From Bufo bufo (lineage: Eukaryota > Chordata > Amphibia > Anura > Bufonidae): a DNA stretch of 64,000 bases. The DNA is taken from contig NC_053391.1 in NCBI RefSeq assembly GCF_905171765.1, forward strand, positions 151,099,917-151,163,916, read 5' to 3'. Below are positions 20,787 through 32,200 of the stretch, one piece after another. The notes below the pieces were generated by a model, which saw only the letters and a program-made list of their open reading frames with translations, was not told the DNA's origin and did not search any database. Every line of letters begins with the position of its first letter. The first letter of the stretch is position 1. A program made the position numbers and the translations under genes.

Positions 20787-21834
20787 TAAGATGAATCCAA
20801 AGAGCTGTCACTATCAGTGAAGCAAGCCATTATTAGGCTGAAAAAAACAAAACAAACCTATCAGAGAATAGCAAAAACATTAGGGCGTGGCCAAAACAAC
20901 TTGTTTGGAACATTCTTAAAAAGAAGGAACGCACCGGTGAGCTCAGCAACGACCAAAAGACCCGGAAGACCACAGAAAACCAACTGTGGTGGATGACCAA
21001 ATAATTCTTTCGCCCGTGAAGAAAACACCCTTCACAACAGTTGGCCAGATCAAGAACACTCTCCAGGAGGTAGGTGTATGTGTGTCGAAGTCACAATCAA
21101 GAGAAGACTTCATCCAGAATGGAATACAGAGGGTTTCACCACAAATTGTAAACCATTGGTGAGCCTCAAAAAATAGGAAGGCCAGATTAGAGTTGCCAAA
21201 AGACATCTAAAAAAGCTCATCACTGTTCTGGAACAACATCCTATGCAACAGAATGAGACCAATATCAAACTTGTACCAGAGTGATGGAAAAGAGAAGAGT
21301 ATGGAGAAGGAAAGGAACTGCTCATGATCCTAAGCATACCACCTCATCAGTGAAGCATGGTGGTCGTAGTGTCATAGTGTGGGCATGTATGGCTGCCAAT
21401 GGAACTGGTTTCTCTTGTATTTATTGATGATGTGACTGCTGACAAAGCAGCAGGATGAATTTTGAAGTGTTTCGGCAATATTAACTGCTCATATTAGTCA
21501 AATGCTTCAGAACTCATTGGACGGTGCTTCACAGTGCAGATGGACAATGACCCAAAGCATACTGCAAAAGCAACCATAGTTTTTAAGGGAAAGAAGTGGA
21601 ATGTTATGCAATGACCAATTCAATCACCTGACCGGATTCCGATTGAGCATGCATTTCTACTTGCTGAATACAAAACTAAAGGGAAAATGCCCCAAAAACA
21701 AGCAGGAAACTGAAGACAGTTGCAGTAAAGGCCTGCAGAGCATCACCAGGGATGAAACCCAGCGTCTGATGATGTCTATGCGTTCCAGACTTCAGGCTGT
21801 AATTGACTGCAAAGGATTTGCAACCAAATATTAA
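20787..21834 (+). pseudogene. Tc1-A transposase remnant
   Basis: The coding region, left of which lies the gypsy insertion, still shows a helix-turn-helix-like start near 20,795-20,900. It also shows QMDNDPKHTAKATIV at about 21,538-21,580 (the second catalytic aspartate region) and a C-terminal CSKGLQSITRDETQRLMMSM stretch at 21,721-21,780. The catalytic third-residue region is altered (SPDRIPIEHAF-like). Stops and frame changes occur throughout, so it is dead. Confidence 0.75.
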
Positions 21835-22399
21835 AAAGTGAAAGTTTGATTTATTATTATTATGTCCCATTCCTTTTGGTCCCTTAACAAGTTGTAGGCA
21901 CATATGCAAACTGTTGTAATTCCTACACCATTCACCTAATTTGGATGTAAATACCCTCAAATTAAAGCTGACAGTCTGCAGTTAAAGCACATCTTGTTTA
22001 TTTCATTTCAAATCCATTGTGGTGGTGTATAGAGCCAAAAAAATTTGAATTGTGTCGATGTCCCAATATTTATGGACCTGACTGTATCTGTTTATACTAT
22101 ATGTGATACTATTGGCCATATTGTCTAATCATTTTTTCACCATTCAATGGCTCCAGGAGGCTATATGGATATATTGCACATCACATACATTGAATGGCTT
22201 TATGTATATGCATATATGCTCAGTGGCTCTCAGAATCTAAATCACATAGTGTAGTTGATGTGGATGTAATTTCATGTATTATTTTCTGTATACCATCTAT
22301 TCTGATAATTTATCTCGGCTTATGATGTCCTTTTAATAAAAAGTGAAAAGTATAATAATATATACCATAGATACAGATTTAATGTACGTTTGACTTGAT

Positions 22400-22650
22400 C
22401 TTTATGTGCATACTATGAGATATGTGTTTTCTTTTTGCCTTAACTTTCTGATCACAGAGATTTTTATATAACTTCAATCACAGAATTCCGGAAGGAAATA
22501 CACCGGAAACGATCTTGATCATATATTTGTAACCTTGTATTAAGTTTTACGTGAAACCAGTGATCATTCTGTGATTGAAGTCTTATAAACATCTCTGTGA
22601 TCAGAAAGTTAAGGCAAAAAGAAAACACATATCTCATAGTATGCACATCC
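22400..22650. repeat. Local palindrome inside PLE-1 right arm
   Basis: The block 22,406-22,485 (GCATACTATGAGATATGTG..TTAACTTTCTGATCACAGAG) is the reverse complement of 22,573-22,648, around a spacer holding the CCGGAAACGATCTTG sequence. The left arm of PLE-1 has only one of these copies, so the extra copy arose in the right arm. Confidence 0.75.
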
Positions 22651-22699
22651 ATTTACTTGGATATAAGTTGTAACTTGTTTTTTTGTTTGTCTGTATATT

Positions 22700-22742
22700 A
22701 CAGTCTGATGAAGGCCTATGTTTATGGCCGAAACGTCAGGTT
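22700..22742 (+). ncRNA. Hammerhead motif in PLE-1 right terminal repeat
   Basis: CTGATGA (22,705-22,711) is followed by stem II GGCC/GGCC around TATGTTTAT, then GAAA (22,730-22,733) and CGTC with a GUC cleavage triplet. The core is intact, but stem I has drifted (AGT before the core, AGG after cleavage), which would weaken it relative to the left copy. Confidence 0.68.
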
Positions 22743-22881
22743 TAAAATTGCCGCAACTTCAATTAAAAATTATTCTTATTGCACCGCATATTGCTGGAGT
22801 TCTCTATCATTGATATAATGGGGTGGGAACCCGACATCCAGTAGCGACAAAACTAAGCAGGGTGCCACGACGTTAGCTTGA

Positions 22882-24597
22882 ATTGGACTGTCAGAAATGC
22901 AGCAATGGCCGCAAATGTATTATTTTGCCCAAAATTTTTGTTTTTTTCAACCCAGTATATAATTGCAGTATTTAAAGCATGTATTTCAATGTCACAAATG
23001 CAATACAGGCCGCAAATGTACTATCTTGCCCAAAATTGATGTTTTTTTAAAACCAGAATATAACAGCAGTATCTAACGCTTGTATTGGAATGTCAGAAAA
23101 GCAGCAAAGGCAGCAAATGTATTATTTTGCTCAAAATGGGAGTTTTTTTTAACCAAATATATAATTGCAGTATTTAAAGCTTTTATTTCACTGTGTTCAA
23201 ATGCAACAAAGGCCCCAGATGCAGGGTCTTGCAAAAAATTTGTGTTTTTTTAAAACCCAGCATATAATTGCAGTATTTACAACTTGTATTTCACTGTTTC
23301 ACTGTCACAAATGCAACAAAGGCCGCAAATGTATTATCTTGCCCAAAATAAGTGTTTTTTTAAAACCAGAATATAACAGTAGTATCTAACGCTTGTATTG
23401 GACTGTCAGAAATGCAGCAATGGCCGCAAATGTATTATTTTGCCCAAAACGGTTGTTTTTTTTCAACCAAGTATATAATTGCAGTATTTAAAGCTTGTAT
23501 GTCACTGTGACAAATGCAACAAAGGCCCCAGATGTAGGGTATTGTAAAAAATTGGTGTTTTTTTTTAACCCAGTATATAATTGCAGTATTTAAAGCTTTT
23601 ATTTCAATGTCACAAATGCAACAAAGGCCGCAAATGTACTATCTTGCCCAAAATGGGTGTTTTTTAAAAAAAAAATGATTATAACAACAGTATCTAACGC
23701 TTGTATTGGACTGTCAGAAATGCAGCAAAGGCCGCAAATGTATTATTTTGCTCAAAATGGGAGGTTTCTTTTTAAACCAAAATATAATTGCAGTATTTAA
23801 AGCTTTCACTGTGACAAATTTAACAAAGGCCCCAGATGTAGGGTCTTGCAAAAAATTAGCGTTTTTTTCAACCCAGTATATAATTGCAGTATATAAAGCT
23901 TGTATTTCACTGTGACAAATGCAGCAAACACCCCAGATGTAGGGTCTTGCAAAAAATGGGTGTTTTTTTTAACCCAGTATATAATTGCAGTATGTAAAGC
24001 TTGTATTTCACTTTGACAAATGCAACAAAGGCCCCAGATGTAGGGTATTGCAAAAAAATTGTGTTTTTTAAAAACCCAGTATATAATTGCAGTATTTAAA
24101 ACTTGTATTTCACTGTGACAAATGCAACAAAGGCCGCAAATGTATTATCTTGCCCAAAATTGGTGTTTTTTTTAAAACCAGAATATAACAGTAGTATCTA
24201 ACACTTGTATTGGACTGTCAGAATTGCAGCAATGGCCGCAAATGTATTATTTTGCCCAAAATTTTAGTTTTTTTCAACCAAGTATATAATTGCAGTATTT
24301 AAAGCTTTTATATTACTGTGACAAATGCAACAAAGGCCACAGATGTAGGGTCTTGCAAAAAATGGGTGTTGTTTTTTAAAACCCAGTATATAATTGCAGT
24401 ATTTAAAGCTTGTATTTCACTGTGACAAATGCAGCAAAGGCCCCCAGAAGTAGAATCTTGCAAAAAATTTGTGTTTTTTTAAAACCAGAATATAACAGCA
24501 GTATCTAAGGCTTGTATTGGACTGTCAGAAATGCAGCAAAGGCCGCAAATGTATTATTTTGCCCAAAATATGTGTTTTTGTGTTTTTTTTAACCAAG
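22882..24597. repeat. Satellite array, segment 2a
   Basis: The array resumes directly after PLE-1 in a type-B monomer and continues as about 17 monomers of types A and B in mixed order, for example runs of A at 23,880-24,110 and A-B alternation at 23,160-23,460. It stops at AACCAAG followed by the TA target of the next element. Confidence 0.92.
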
Positions 24598-24599
24598 TA

Positions 24600-25898
24600 C
24601 CCGCCCCATAAGACGCACCAAAATGGGGGGAAAATGCCCCTGCATCTTATGGGGCGAATGCCCACATGCGATGTACGAGCGAGCGTGGAGGGACTGAGAG
24701 GAGGACCTGGGGGCCGGCAATAGCGGCGGGGCGGTGCAGTCACTGTACTATAGCCCCGCCGTTCCAGTATACAAATATAAAATTTCTTATTCAATTAAAA
24801 GTTATTAAACATGCCCCCTCATTCCTAATATTACTGTACATCCTAACAGCTTCCGTAGAATGCAGGCAGGCAGTCCTGTGCGGGCAGCAGCGTAACTCCC
24901 TGATGTCATGTGCCTGCGCCGCCTACTTTATGAATGAAGCAGGCGGCACAGGCAAGTGACGTCAGTGAGTGACGTGCCGGCCGCCCGGCCTGCATTCTAC
25001 TGAAGCTGTTAGGATGTATGGTAATATTAGGAGTGAGGGGACATGTTTAATCACTTTTAATTGAATAAGACATTTTATATTTGTATACTGGAGCGGCGGG
25101 GGGGGATCTGTGGATGACAGTTTTATGGGGAACATCCGTGGATGGCACAGTTAAGGGGTGGGGGTCTGTGGATGGCACTGTTATGGGCTGGGGGGTCTGT
25201 GGATGGCACAGTGCCACCCACAGATCCCATATAACAGTGCCACCCACAGATCCCCCATAACAGTGCCACCCACAGATCCCCCCTGTAACAGTGCCATCCA
25301 CAGATCCCCCCTGTAACAGTGCCATCCACAGATCCCCCCATAACAGTGTCCATCACAGATTCCCCCATAACAGTGTCCATCACAGATCCCCCCCATAACA
25401 GTGTCCATCACAGATCCCCCATAACAGTGTCGTCACAGATCCCCCATAACAGTGTCCGTCATCCACAGATACCCCCATAACAGTGTCCGTCATCCACAGA
25501 TCCCCCCATAACAGTGTCCGTCATCCACAGATCCCCCCATAACAGTGTCCGTCATCCACAGATCCCCCCCATAACAGTGTCCGTTATCCACAGATCCCCC
25601 ATAACAGTGTCCGTCATCCACAGATACCCCCATAACAGTGTCCGTCATCCACAGATCCCCCCATAACAGTGTCCGTCATCCACAGATCCCCCCCCATAAC
25701 AGTGTCCGTGATCCACAGATCCCCCCATAACAGTGTCCTTCACAGAGCCCCAGTAATAGTGCCATCCACAGACCACCATTAGTTCCAAACCCACCAAAAG
25801 CACACCTTTTGGTTAAAAAATTATTTTTTCTTATTTTCCCCCCAAAAAACCTAGGTGCGTCTTATGGGCCGGTGTGTCTTATAGGCCAAAAAATACGG
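24600..25898. mobile_element. TA-flanked foldback DNA element (MITE-like)
   Basis: TA sits at 24,598-24,599 and 25,899-25,900. The left end carries CCCATAAGACGCACC and the right end GGTGTGTCTTATAGGCC, then AAAAAATACGG, an inverted pair of a kind widespread in vertebrates. Inside, 24,735-24,870 pairs with 24,995-25,100 (GGATGTA..TAATATTA and TGCATTCTAC blocks). A minisatellite follows. The left end has lost the outermost AAAAATACGG part. No transposase is present; a Tc1/mariner-type origin is inferred from the TA target. Confidence 0.72.
25090..25780. repeat. Minisatellite, ~25-31-bp unit
   Basis: The unit is CCCCCCATAACAGTGTCCGT plus CATCCACAGAT, about 20 copies at 25,200-25,780. A few copies in the opposite orientation (GATCTGTGGATGGCAC) lie at 25,100-25,210, so the array is partly inverted on itself. 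The same unit occurs at 29,010-29,235 inside a different element. Confidence 0.92.
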
Positions 25899-25900
25899 TA

Positions 25901-26602
25901 TATTATTGCAGTATTTAAAGCTTTTATTTCACTGTGACAAATGCAACAAAGGCCAAAGATGTAGTGTCTTGCAAAAAATTGGTGTTTTTTTAAAACCCAG
26001 TATATAATTGCAGTATTTAAAACTTGTATTTCACTGTCACAAATGCAACAAAGGCCGCAAATGTATTATCTTGCCCTAAATGGTTGTTTTTTTAAAACCA
26101 GAATATAACAGTAGTATCTAACGCTTGTATTGGACTGTCAGAAATGCAGCAATGGCCGCAAATATATTATTTTGCCCAAAATGGTTGTTTTTTTTCAACC
26201 AAGTATATAATTGCAGTATTTAAAGCTTGTATTTCACTGTGACAAATGCAACAAAGGCCCCAGATGTAGGGTCTTGCAAAAAATTGGTGCTTTTTTCAAC
26301 CCAGTATATAATTGCAGTATTTAAAGCTGGTATTTCAATGTCACAAATGCAACAAAGACCGCAAATGTACTATCTTGCCCAAAATGGGTGTTTTTCTAAC
26401 GCTTATATTAGACTGTCAGAAATGCAGCAAAGGCCGCAAATGTATTATTTTGCTCAAAATTAGATTTTTTTTAACAACCAAAATATAATTGCAGTATTTT
26501 CAGCTTGTATTTCACTGTGCCAAATTTAACAAAGGCCCCAGATGTAGGGTCTTGCAAAAAATTGGTGTTTTTTTTTCAACCCAGTATATAATTGCAGTAT
26601 AT
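25901..26602. repeat. Satellite array, segment 2b
   Basis: Seven or so further monomers continue after the foldback element. The B monomer near 26,385 lacks part of its sequence (GTGTTTTT runs directly into CTAACGC). The segment ends in TGCAGTATAT, the target duplicated by L1-A. Confidence 0.9.
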
Positions 26603-26730
26603 GACAAGCGTTCCGCCTTCTCTAAAGAAAAATTCCAGAGTTTCCTGTATGATAAGGCCAACAAATGCGGGAGTGTGCTGGCTAAACTGTTACACCCCAG
26701 ATCATCATTAACATATATAACCACAGAGGA

Positions 26731-26863
26731 CTTCCGGTTCCGGCGCCGACATGGTAAGCGGTGAGTGAGCGCTGCTCCGTCCCTGAATGCTCAAAATCCT
26801 ATATATCCCCACGATACTGCGAGGCTTACCGGCCAGAGACTCCTCCAGTAATGGAGGCATCGC
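26731..26863 (+). promoter_or_regulatory. L1-B 5' leader
   Basis: The element begins CTTCCGGTTCCGGCGCCGAC and runs 133 bp to the ORF1 ATG. Full-length LINEs carry an internal promoter in this position (family knowledge); no specific promoter element is recognised. The CTTCCGG ETS-like core right at the start is notable. Confidence 0.45.
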
Positions 26864-27539
26864 ATGGATCGTTACCTGAAGGCGATTGGGAGCAAATCCA
26901 GAGGGAAAGCGCAATCGAAAGGCGCCAAGCCGGAGGCTGATATGCCAAAGATAGCGGAGCCGGCTGCACTCTTGCCTAAAGAGGAAGAATCTCCTCAACT
27001 CGTTAACAGCCAAGACGCTGGGGCAGAAGGAACAGAGGAGCAGACCCCGCAGGTGGATTACAAAAGGCTGGCCCTGGAAGTAGCCAATCGTATACTACCT
27101 GATTTACAGGAATCTCTATCCACTACGATGGCGGCATCATCAGTGGTGTCGCAAGCGGGGGGGCCAGAGAGGGCCACGACCCCCCCTACATCATGCTGTG
27201 CCCCCCCCATGTGCCCCCCCAACTAAAATGCCCCCCCCCCTAAGTGAGCCACCGCCCCCGGGCACAGGGAGATGAGCGCTTCCATTGTAATCTGCCTGTG
27301 CCAGCGGAGGTGCAGGGGAGGGAGAGGCGTGTCCCTTCCCCTTCCTCTGATAGGCTGCCGGCCTAGTGCCTTCAGCCTATCAGAGGCCGGCGCAGGCGGA
27401 GCGATGATGTCATCGCGCCACCTGAGCCTTACAGTGCGGGACACAGGAAGAGTCTGCATCGCATCGCTGACACTGAGGTAAGTATAAGTGTTGTTTTTTT
27501 TTTTGTTTTTTTTTTTACAATAGTGTTACTGGCACATTG

Positions 27540-28330
27540 GGGACGCTTATTACAATGGGGGGGACTTAATACTGGCACATGATGGGGGGGACTTAATACT
27601 GGCACATGATGGGGGGGACTTAAAACTGGCACATGATGATGGGGGGGACTTAATACTGGCACATGATGATGGGGGGACTTAATACTGGCACATGATGATG
27701 GGGGGACTTAATACTGGCACATGATGATGGGGGGACTTAATACTGGCACATGATGGGGGGATTTAATACTGGCACATGATGATTGGGGGACTTAATACTG
27801 GCACATGATGGGGGGGACTTAATACTGGCACATGATGGGGGGGCTTAATACTGGCACATGATGGGGGGGCTTAATACTGGCACGATGGGGGGCTTAATAC
27901 TGGCACATGATGGGGGGCTTAATACTGGAACATGGGGGGGGGGCTTAAAACTGGCACATGATGGGGGGGGTTTAATACTGGAACGTAATGGGGTGCTTAT
28001 TACTAGCACGTAATGGGGGGGCTTATTACTGGCACGCGATGGGGGCTTATTACTGCCACATTGGGGGGCTTATTACTGGCACGTGATGGGGGGCTTATTA
28101 CTGGCACGTTATGGGGGGCTTATTACTGGCACGTTGGGGGGCTTATTACTGGCACGTGATGGGGGGCTTATTACTGGCACATGATGGGGGGCTTATTACT
28201 GGCACGTGATGGGGGCTTATTACTGGCACGTGATGGGGGCTCTTGTTACTGGCACGTGATGGGGGCTTATTACTGGCACATTGGGGGGCTCTTGTTACTG
28301 GCAGTGGCACGTTATTGAGGGCACTTATTA
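27540..28330. repeat. G-rich minisatellite, ~24-29-bp unit, in hAT-1
   Basis: The unit GATGGGGGGACTTAATACTG plus GCACAT recurs about 28 times. From about 27,990 the variant GGGGGGCTTATTACTGGCAC replaces it, so the array has two phases. G runs of six to nine are frequent. Degenerate copies reach about 28,700. Confidence 0.92.
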
Positions 28331-29009
28331 CTGGCACATTATTGGTGGGCACTATAGGGGCATCTACTGAGGCCACAAAGGGTGTTTTATATGGGGGGCT
28401 CTGTACAGTAGCATTTTATACTGGGACACATTATGGTGGCTACTACAGTATAGAGAAGGGGAGACAGGAGTACTTTGAAGTCATCTACGGGGGGCACTAA
28501 GAAGGGGTATTTTATACTTGCAAATTATGGGGGACACTGAGGGAATCTACTGGGGCACCATATATGGGGCATTTTATACTGGTACATTATGGGGGGCACT
28601 AGCAGGAAGGGGGGAGAGGAGCACTATGGAGGCATTTACTGGGGCACTATATAGGGGTATTTTATACTGGCACATTATGGGGGACATTAGCTCAACTGGG
28701 GGCCTAAGGGGGTATGTTTTGCACATTATAAGGAGAATTATTTCTACTGGGGGGCATTATGGTGGGCTTTATTACTCCCCCATGGTATGACCCCCTAGTA
28801 GCAGCACCAGCCTCTCTCTGCTCTACTATCCCTCTGCCCCTTCTCCAAATCCTTCTTATGAAATCTTTCTCATTAGGATAAAACACAACATCAGCTCCGC
28901 CGAGCCCCCGGCCAAGTGTTGAAGTGGTGTCCGAGATCCCCAAGGGCCAAGCCAAGTAACTGTAAGTGTTCATGTGAAATATGTTTATTTTATATATGTA
29001 CACTCCTGT

Positions 29010-29235
29010 GAGAGGCGGGGAGGGAGATCTGTGGATGACACTGTTATAGGGAGGGAGATCTGTGGATGACACTGTTATGGAGGGGAAAATGGGGATGACA
29101 CTGTCATGGGGTGGATCTGTGGATGACACATATAGCATAAGATGCTATATACGGTATGTGGCATCCACAGATCCCCCCTATAGCAGTGTCATCCACAGAT
29201 CCCCCTCTCTATAAAAGTGTCATCCACAGACAGCT
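29010..29235. repeat. Minisatellite in hAT-1 shared with the 24.6-25.9-kb element
   Basis: GATCTGTGGATGACACTGTT copies (29,026-29,130) are followed by inverted ATCCACAGATCCCCC copies (29,163-29,235). The sequence matches the minisatellite at 25,090-25,780, also with both orientations. Confidence 0.85.
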
Positions 29236-32200
29236 GGACTTTTCTTCCCTGTTGCGGTTTTAGGTATTGGGTAAAGTATTGCAGCATTTCTAAGCGTACT
29301 TGTGTAAATGTATCGTTGTTATAGCTGCCCCCCCTACTTTTGTCCTGGCCCCCAGTGTGCCTCCCCCAAAATTTGAAAGCTAGAGACGCCACTGGGCATC
29401 ATTTGCAGCTTTACAGAGCGAAGTGGCGCAAAATGCAGAGCGAGTGCAGGCACTACAAATGGAGGTACAATCCCTTCAACACCAATTTCAAGAAGTAACT
29501 GTTGATAATAAAAGCCTATGGGCGAAAATTGATGACCTAGAAAACCGGTCTAGGAGGAATAATCTCCGTATAATAGGTCTCCCTGAATCTGTCTCTGGAA
29601 AAGAACTGCATCAAGTCTGTGAAAGGGATTTGCCTGAAGCGTTAGGCCTCCAGACGAACTGCAAAGCTGAAAGAGTGCACAGAGTGGGTCCGGCGAGAGT
29701 TTCGTCAGTCACCCGGAGGGCAGAATATAACAGACCCCAGAGACCAAGGCAGGTCATAGTGAGATATTTGGACTACTTTGAAAAAAGCTGAAATATTGCG
29801 CTTATATATGATCCGTTCCAAAGATCTGGAATTAAAGGGTCACCGATTTCTCAGCTGAGGTCACGAGACGCCGCAGGGCCTTTTCACAGATCTGCTCGAC
29901 ATTATACCAGCAGAAAAGGAAATTCTCACTAATGTACCCAGCAGTACTAAAGATTTTCCGTGCAGATGTTCAGGTGGACATCTACAACAGCCCGGAGGGG
30001 GTCAAGGACTTGCATGAAGAATCTATGGGCTGCAGTAAGACGAGTCAATTTGACAACTTCTTGCGCAGGAAGCTACCAACACCATGGCACTCTCCCCCGG
30101 CTGACAGGTGGAATACATCGCACCCGAAAGATCAACGGCAAAGACCGCAAACTTTACGTGAGACCTGATGTGGGGTTCACCCTACAGTATCTTTCAGTAT
30201 TGCAGCTGACCTAAATCAGCAAGTTGATTTGTTTTTTTTTTTGTTTTTTTTAGTTAATTCAGCATTGCCTTTATATCGAAAGTAATTAGTCAGGTGATAA
30301 AAAGCAGGGGGATATTTGTTATTTGCTATCTGCTATAGGCTGCTAGAAGAGTGAACATTTGATAGAATGACGAGGTCAGAGCTATATTTAACGCATTATC
30401 TGTTTGACAAGGAACATCCTTACTGTTCTTGGAGGATGTTATTGTCAGTCTACTGGCAGTACAATTTATCACCACAAGTTGGCGCTTAATCTGTAATGTT
30501 CGTATAAGTTTCACAGGAGCGCGGGGCACAAGATGGAAATGCGTACTATGTTATGTATATGTTATCATATTTTGCATACTTACCCTACTATGTTGGGAAA
30601 AAGTGAAGTCAGGAATTTTGAAGAATCAAAAGAGGAAGAATACTTAGTGATGTTCAAATGGGATATTTACACTGTTTTACATGTAAGGGGTAGGGAGGGT
30701 GGGGAGGGGGGCTTGTTATTACTGTATAGCTTCAAGAAGGTCCGATTGGGAGCCAGAGTCCAATATTCCACTAAGGAAATTGAATGGTCGAATCTTACAC
30801 TACTAGAAAATGGTTAAGGTTGTCTCATGGAACGAGAAGGGACTGAGGTCCCCGCAGAAGCGTCTAATGGTATTAAGACACCTAAATAGGTTGGGAGCAG
30901 ACATTGCTCTCCTACAGGAAACTCATCTGGGAGAGGAAGATTTTCATAGGATGAGAAAGCAGAAAGCTCTGGGTTGGGGAGGTTTACGGTTCTAAAGCAT
31001 GTAAACGAAAGGCTGGGGTACTGATATTGATCTGGAAAAATCTTGGCTATCTGGTGTCCTCACATTCTTGTGACAATGAGGGTAGAATTATTCAGCTCAC
31101 CATACAATCCATGGGTAAAAATATGAGCATTTATAATATATATGGTCCCAATGAATCTAGCGAAAAATTCTATAGAGCAGTCTCAGAGAGGTTGTTAGGA
31201 GACCAGATAGCAGACAAGATAGTTGGGGAGATCTAAATGTAGTAGCGGATTGGGGGGAAGACAGAAGAACAGACAGAAGTGCAACCCCTCCTAAACAACG
31301 TAATGCTCATATTTTACAAGAATTCATGTCAGCTTTAGGTTTGGTGGATACCTGGAGGACATTAAATCCGGAGGGGCGTGATTATACAGATTATTCATTA
31401 GTGCACAAGTCATAGATTACTTATTAGTTTCAATAAATCTATTCCAGATGTGTAAATCTTCTACTATAGAGGATCTACTGATCTCAGATCATGCACCGAT
31501 TACTATATGGGTGCAGGATCACACACCTAGAGGACCAGATTACATATGGCGCTTCCCTTCGGATTTATATGAAAATACAGATTTCCACAAACTACTGATG
31601 GGGTGGTCGGATGAATACATCAGTACTAATGATCAACCTGACAACGCCCAATTAACTTGGGACGCAGGGAAAGCGGTACTGCGAGGAAGGTTGATTTCTT
31701 ATGTAGCGGGCCTCAAAAAGAAAATCGCTACTGAAATCGAATTACATAGTTCAAAACTTAGGAAAGCTTACTGATGGCTTTTACAACAAACCCATCAGAT
31801 GGGACGGAAACGGCGTGGAAGGCAGAGAAGCAGGAGTATGAATTTTGGTTACAGAGGAGGGAGCTACTATATAGATCGAAAGCGGACGCACAGTTATATA
31901 AATTCGGAAATAAAGCAGGGAGATTATTGGCGAATTTAGCGAAGGGCTTCCATCAATCATCCCCGATCCTGGCCTTAAAAGACAAAAACGCAATATTAAA
32001 GCATGACCCTAAGGATATAAATGGGATAATCAGAGATTTTTACAGCAACCTTTATAAATATGACAAAGAAAACGTAGATGCTGGAGATAATTGGCTGAAC
32101 TCCATTACTCTCCCAAATATATCCCCAGAGGACTTGACTGTTCTCAACTCCCCTATATCAGTGCAGGAAGTACAGACAACTATATCAGGCTTAAAGTTAG

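Larger units (their letters stand above)
15624..22084 (+). mobile_element. Tc1/mariner-like element Tc1-A, inserted in PLE-1
   Basis: Inverted termini begin CAGTCAGGTCCATAAATATT (15,624) and end with its complement at 22,084. TA lies on each side (15,622-15,623 and 22,085-22,086), the Tc1 target duplication. About 200 bp of each end are inverted repeats, with GCAGACTGTCAGCTTTAATT readable in both. A gypsy element occupies 15,977-20,781 within it. Without that insertion the element would be about 1.65 kb, normal for Tc1. Confidence 0.9.
13221..22881 (+). mobile_element. Penelope-like element (PLE-1) inserted in the satellite
   Basis: The insertion splits a satellite monomer; ATTGGACT is present at both edges (13,213-13,220 and 22,882-22,889). 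The element has terminal repeats in opposite orientation, each with a hammerhead motif, around a GIY-YIG reading frame on the + strand. The reverse-transcriptase part is missing, so it is 5'-truncated with an inverted pLTR fragment attached, an arrangement known for PLEs. Its right terminal repeat was later split by a Tc1-like element at 15,624-22,084. Confidence 0.82.
15465..22881 (+). repeat. PLE-1 right terminal repeat, split by Tc1-A
   Basis: The 15,465-15,622 part (CTGACAGTCACCCAGAAG to GTATAGGTGGATATA) continues at 22,087-22,881 after removal of the Tc1-like insertion. It mirrors the left arm. About 60 bp beyond the shared end (ATGGGGTGGGAACCCGAC..) precedes the target duplication and has no counterpart on the left. 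Confidence 0.8.
27141..29394. mobile_element. hAT-like non-autonomous element hAT-1
   Basis: An 8-bp duplication GGCATCAT (27,133-27,140 and 29,395-29,402) and termini CAGTGGTGTCGC (left) and CAGTGGCGTCTC (right, minus strand) identify a hAT-type insertion in ORF1 of L1-B. The interior is a G-rich minisatellite, unclassified sequence and a second minisatellite. No transposase frame is present. Confidence 0.9.
26864..30168 (+). pseudogene. L1-B ORF1 (RNA-binding protein), interrupted
   Basis: ORF1 starts MDRYLKAIGSKSRGKAQSKG at 26,864 and is cut by hAT-1 after about 92 codons. It resumes at 29,403 with a coiled coil (VQALQMEVQSLQHQFQEV) and the L1 ORF1 RNA-binding core DDLENRSRRNNLRIIGLPES (about 29,530-29,590). 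VIVRYLDYFEKS follows and, after a frameshift near 29,790, MYPAVLKIFRADVQVDIYNS at 29,932. In active LINEs this protein coats the element RNA as a trimer. The insertion and at least two frameshifts inactivate it. Confidence 0.85.
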
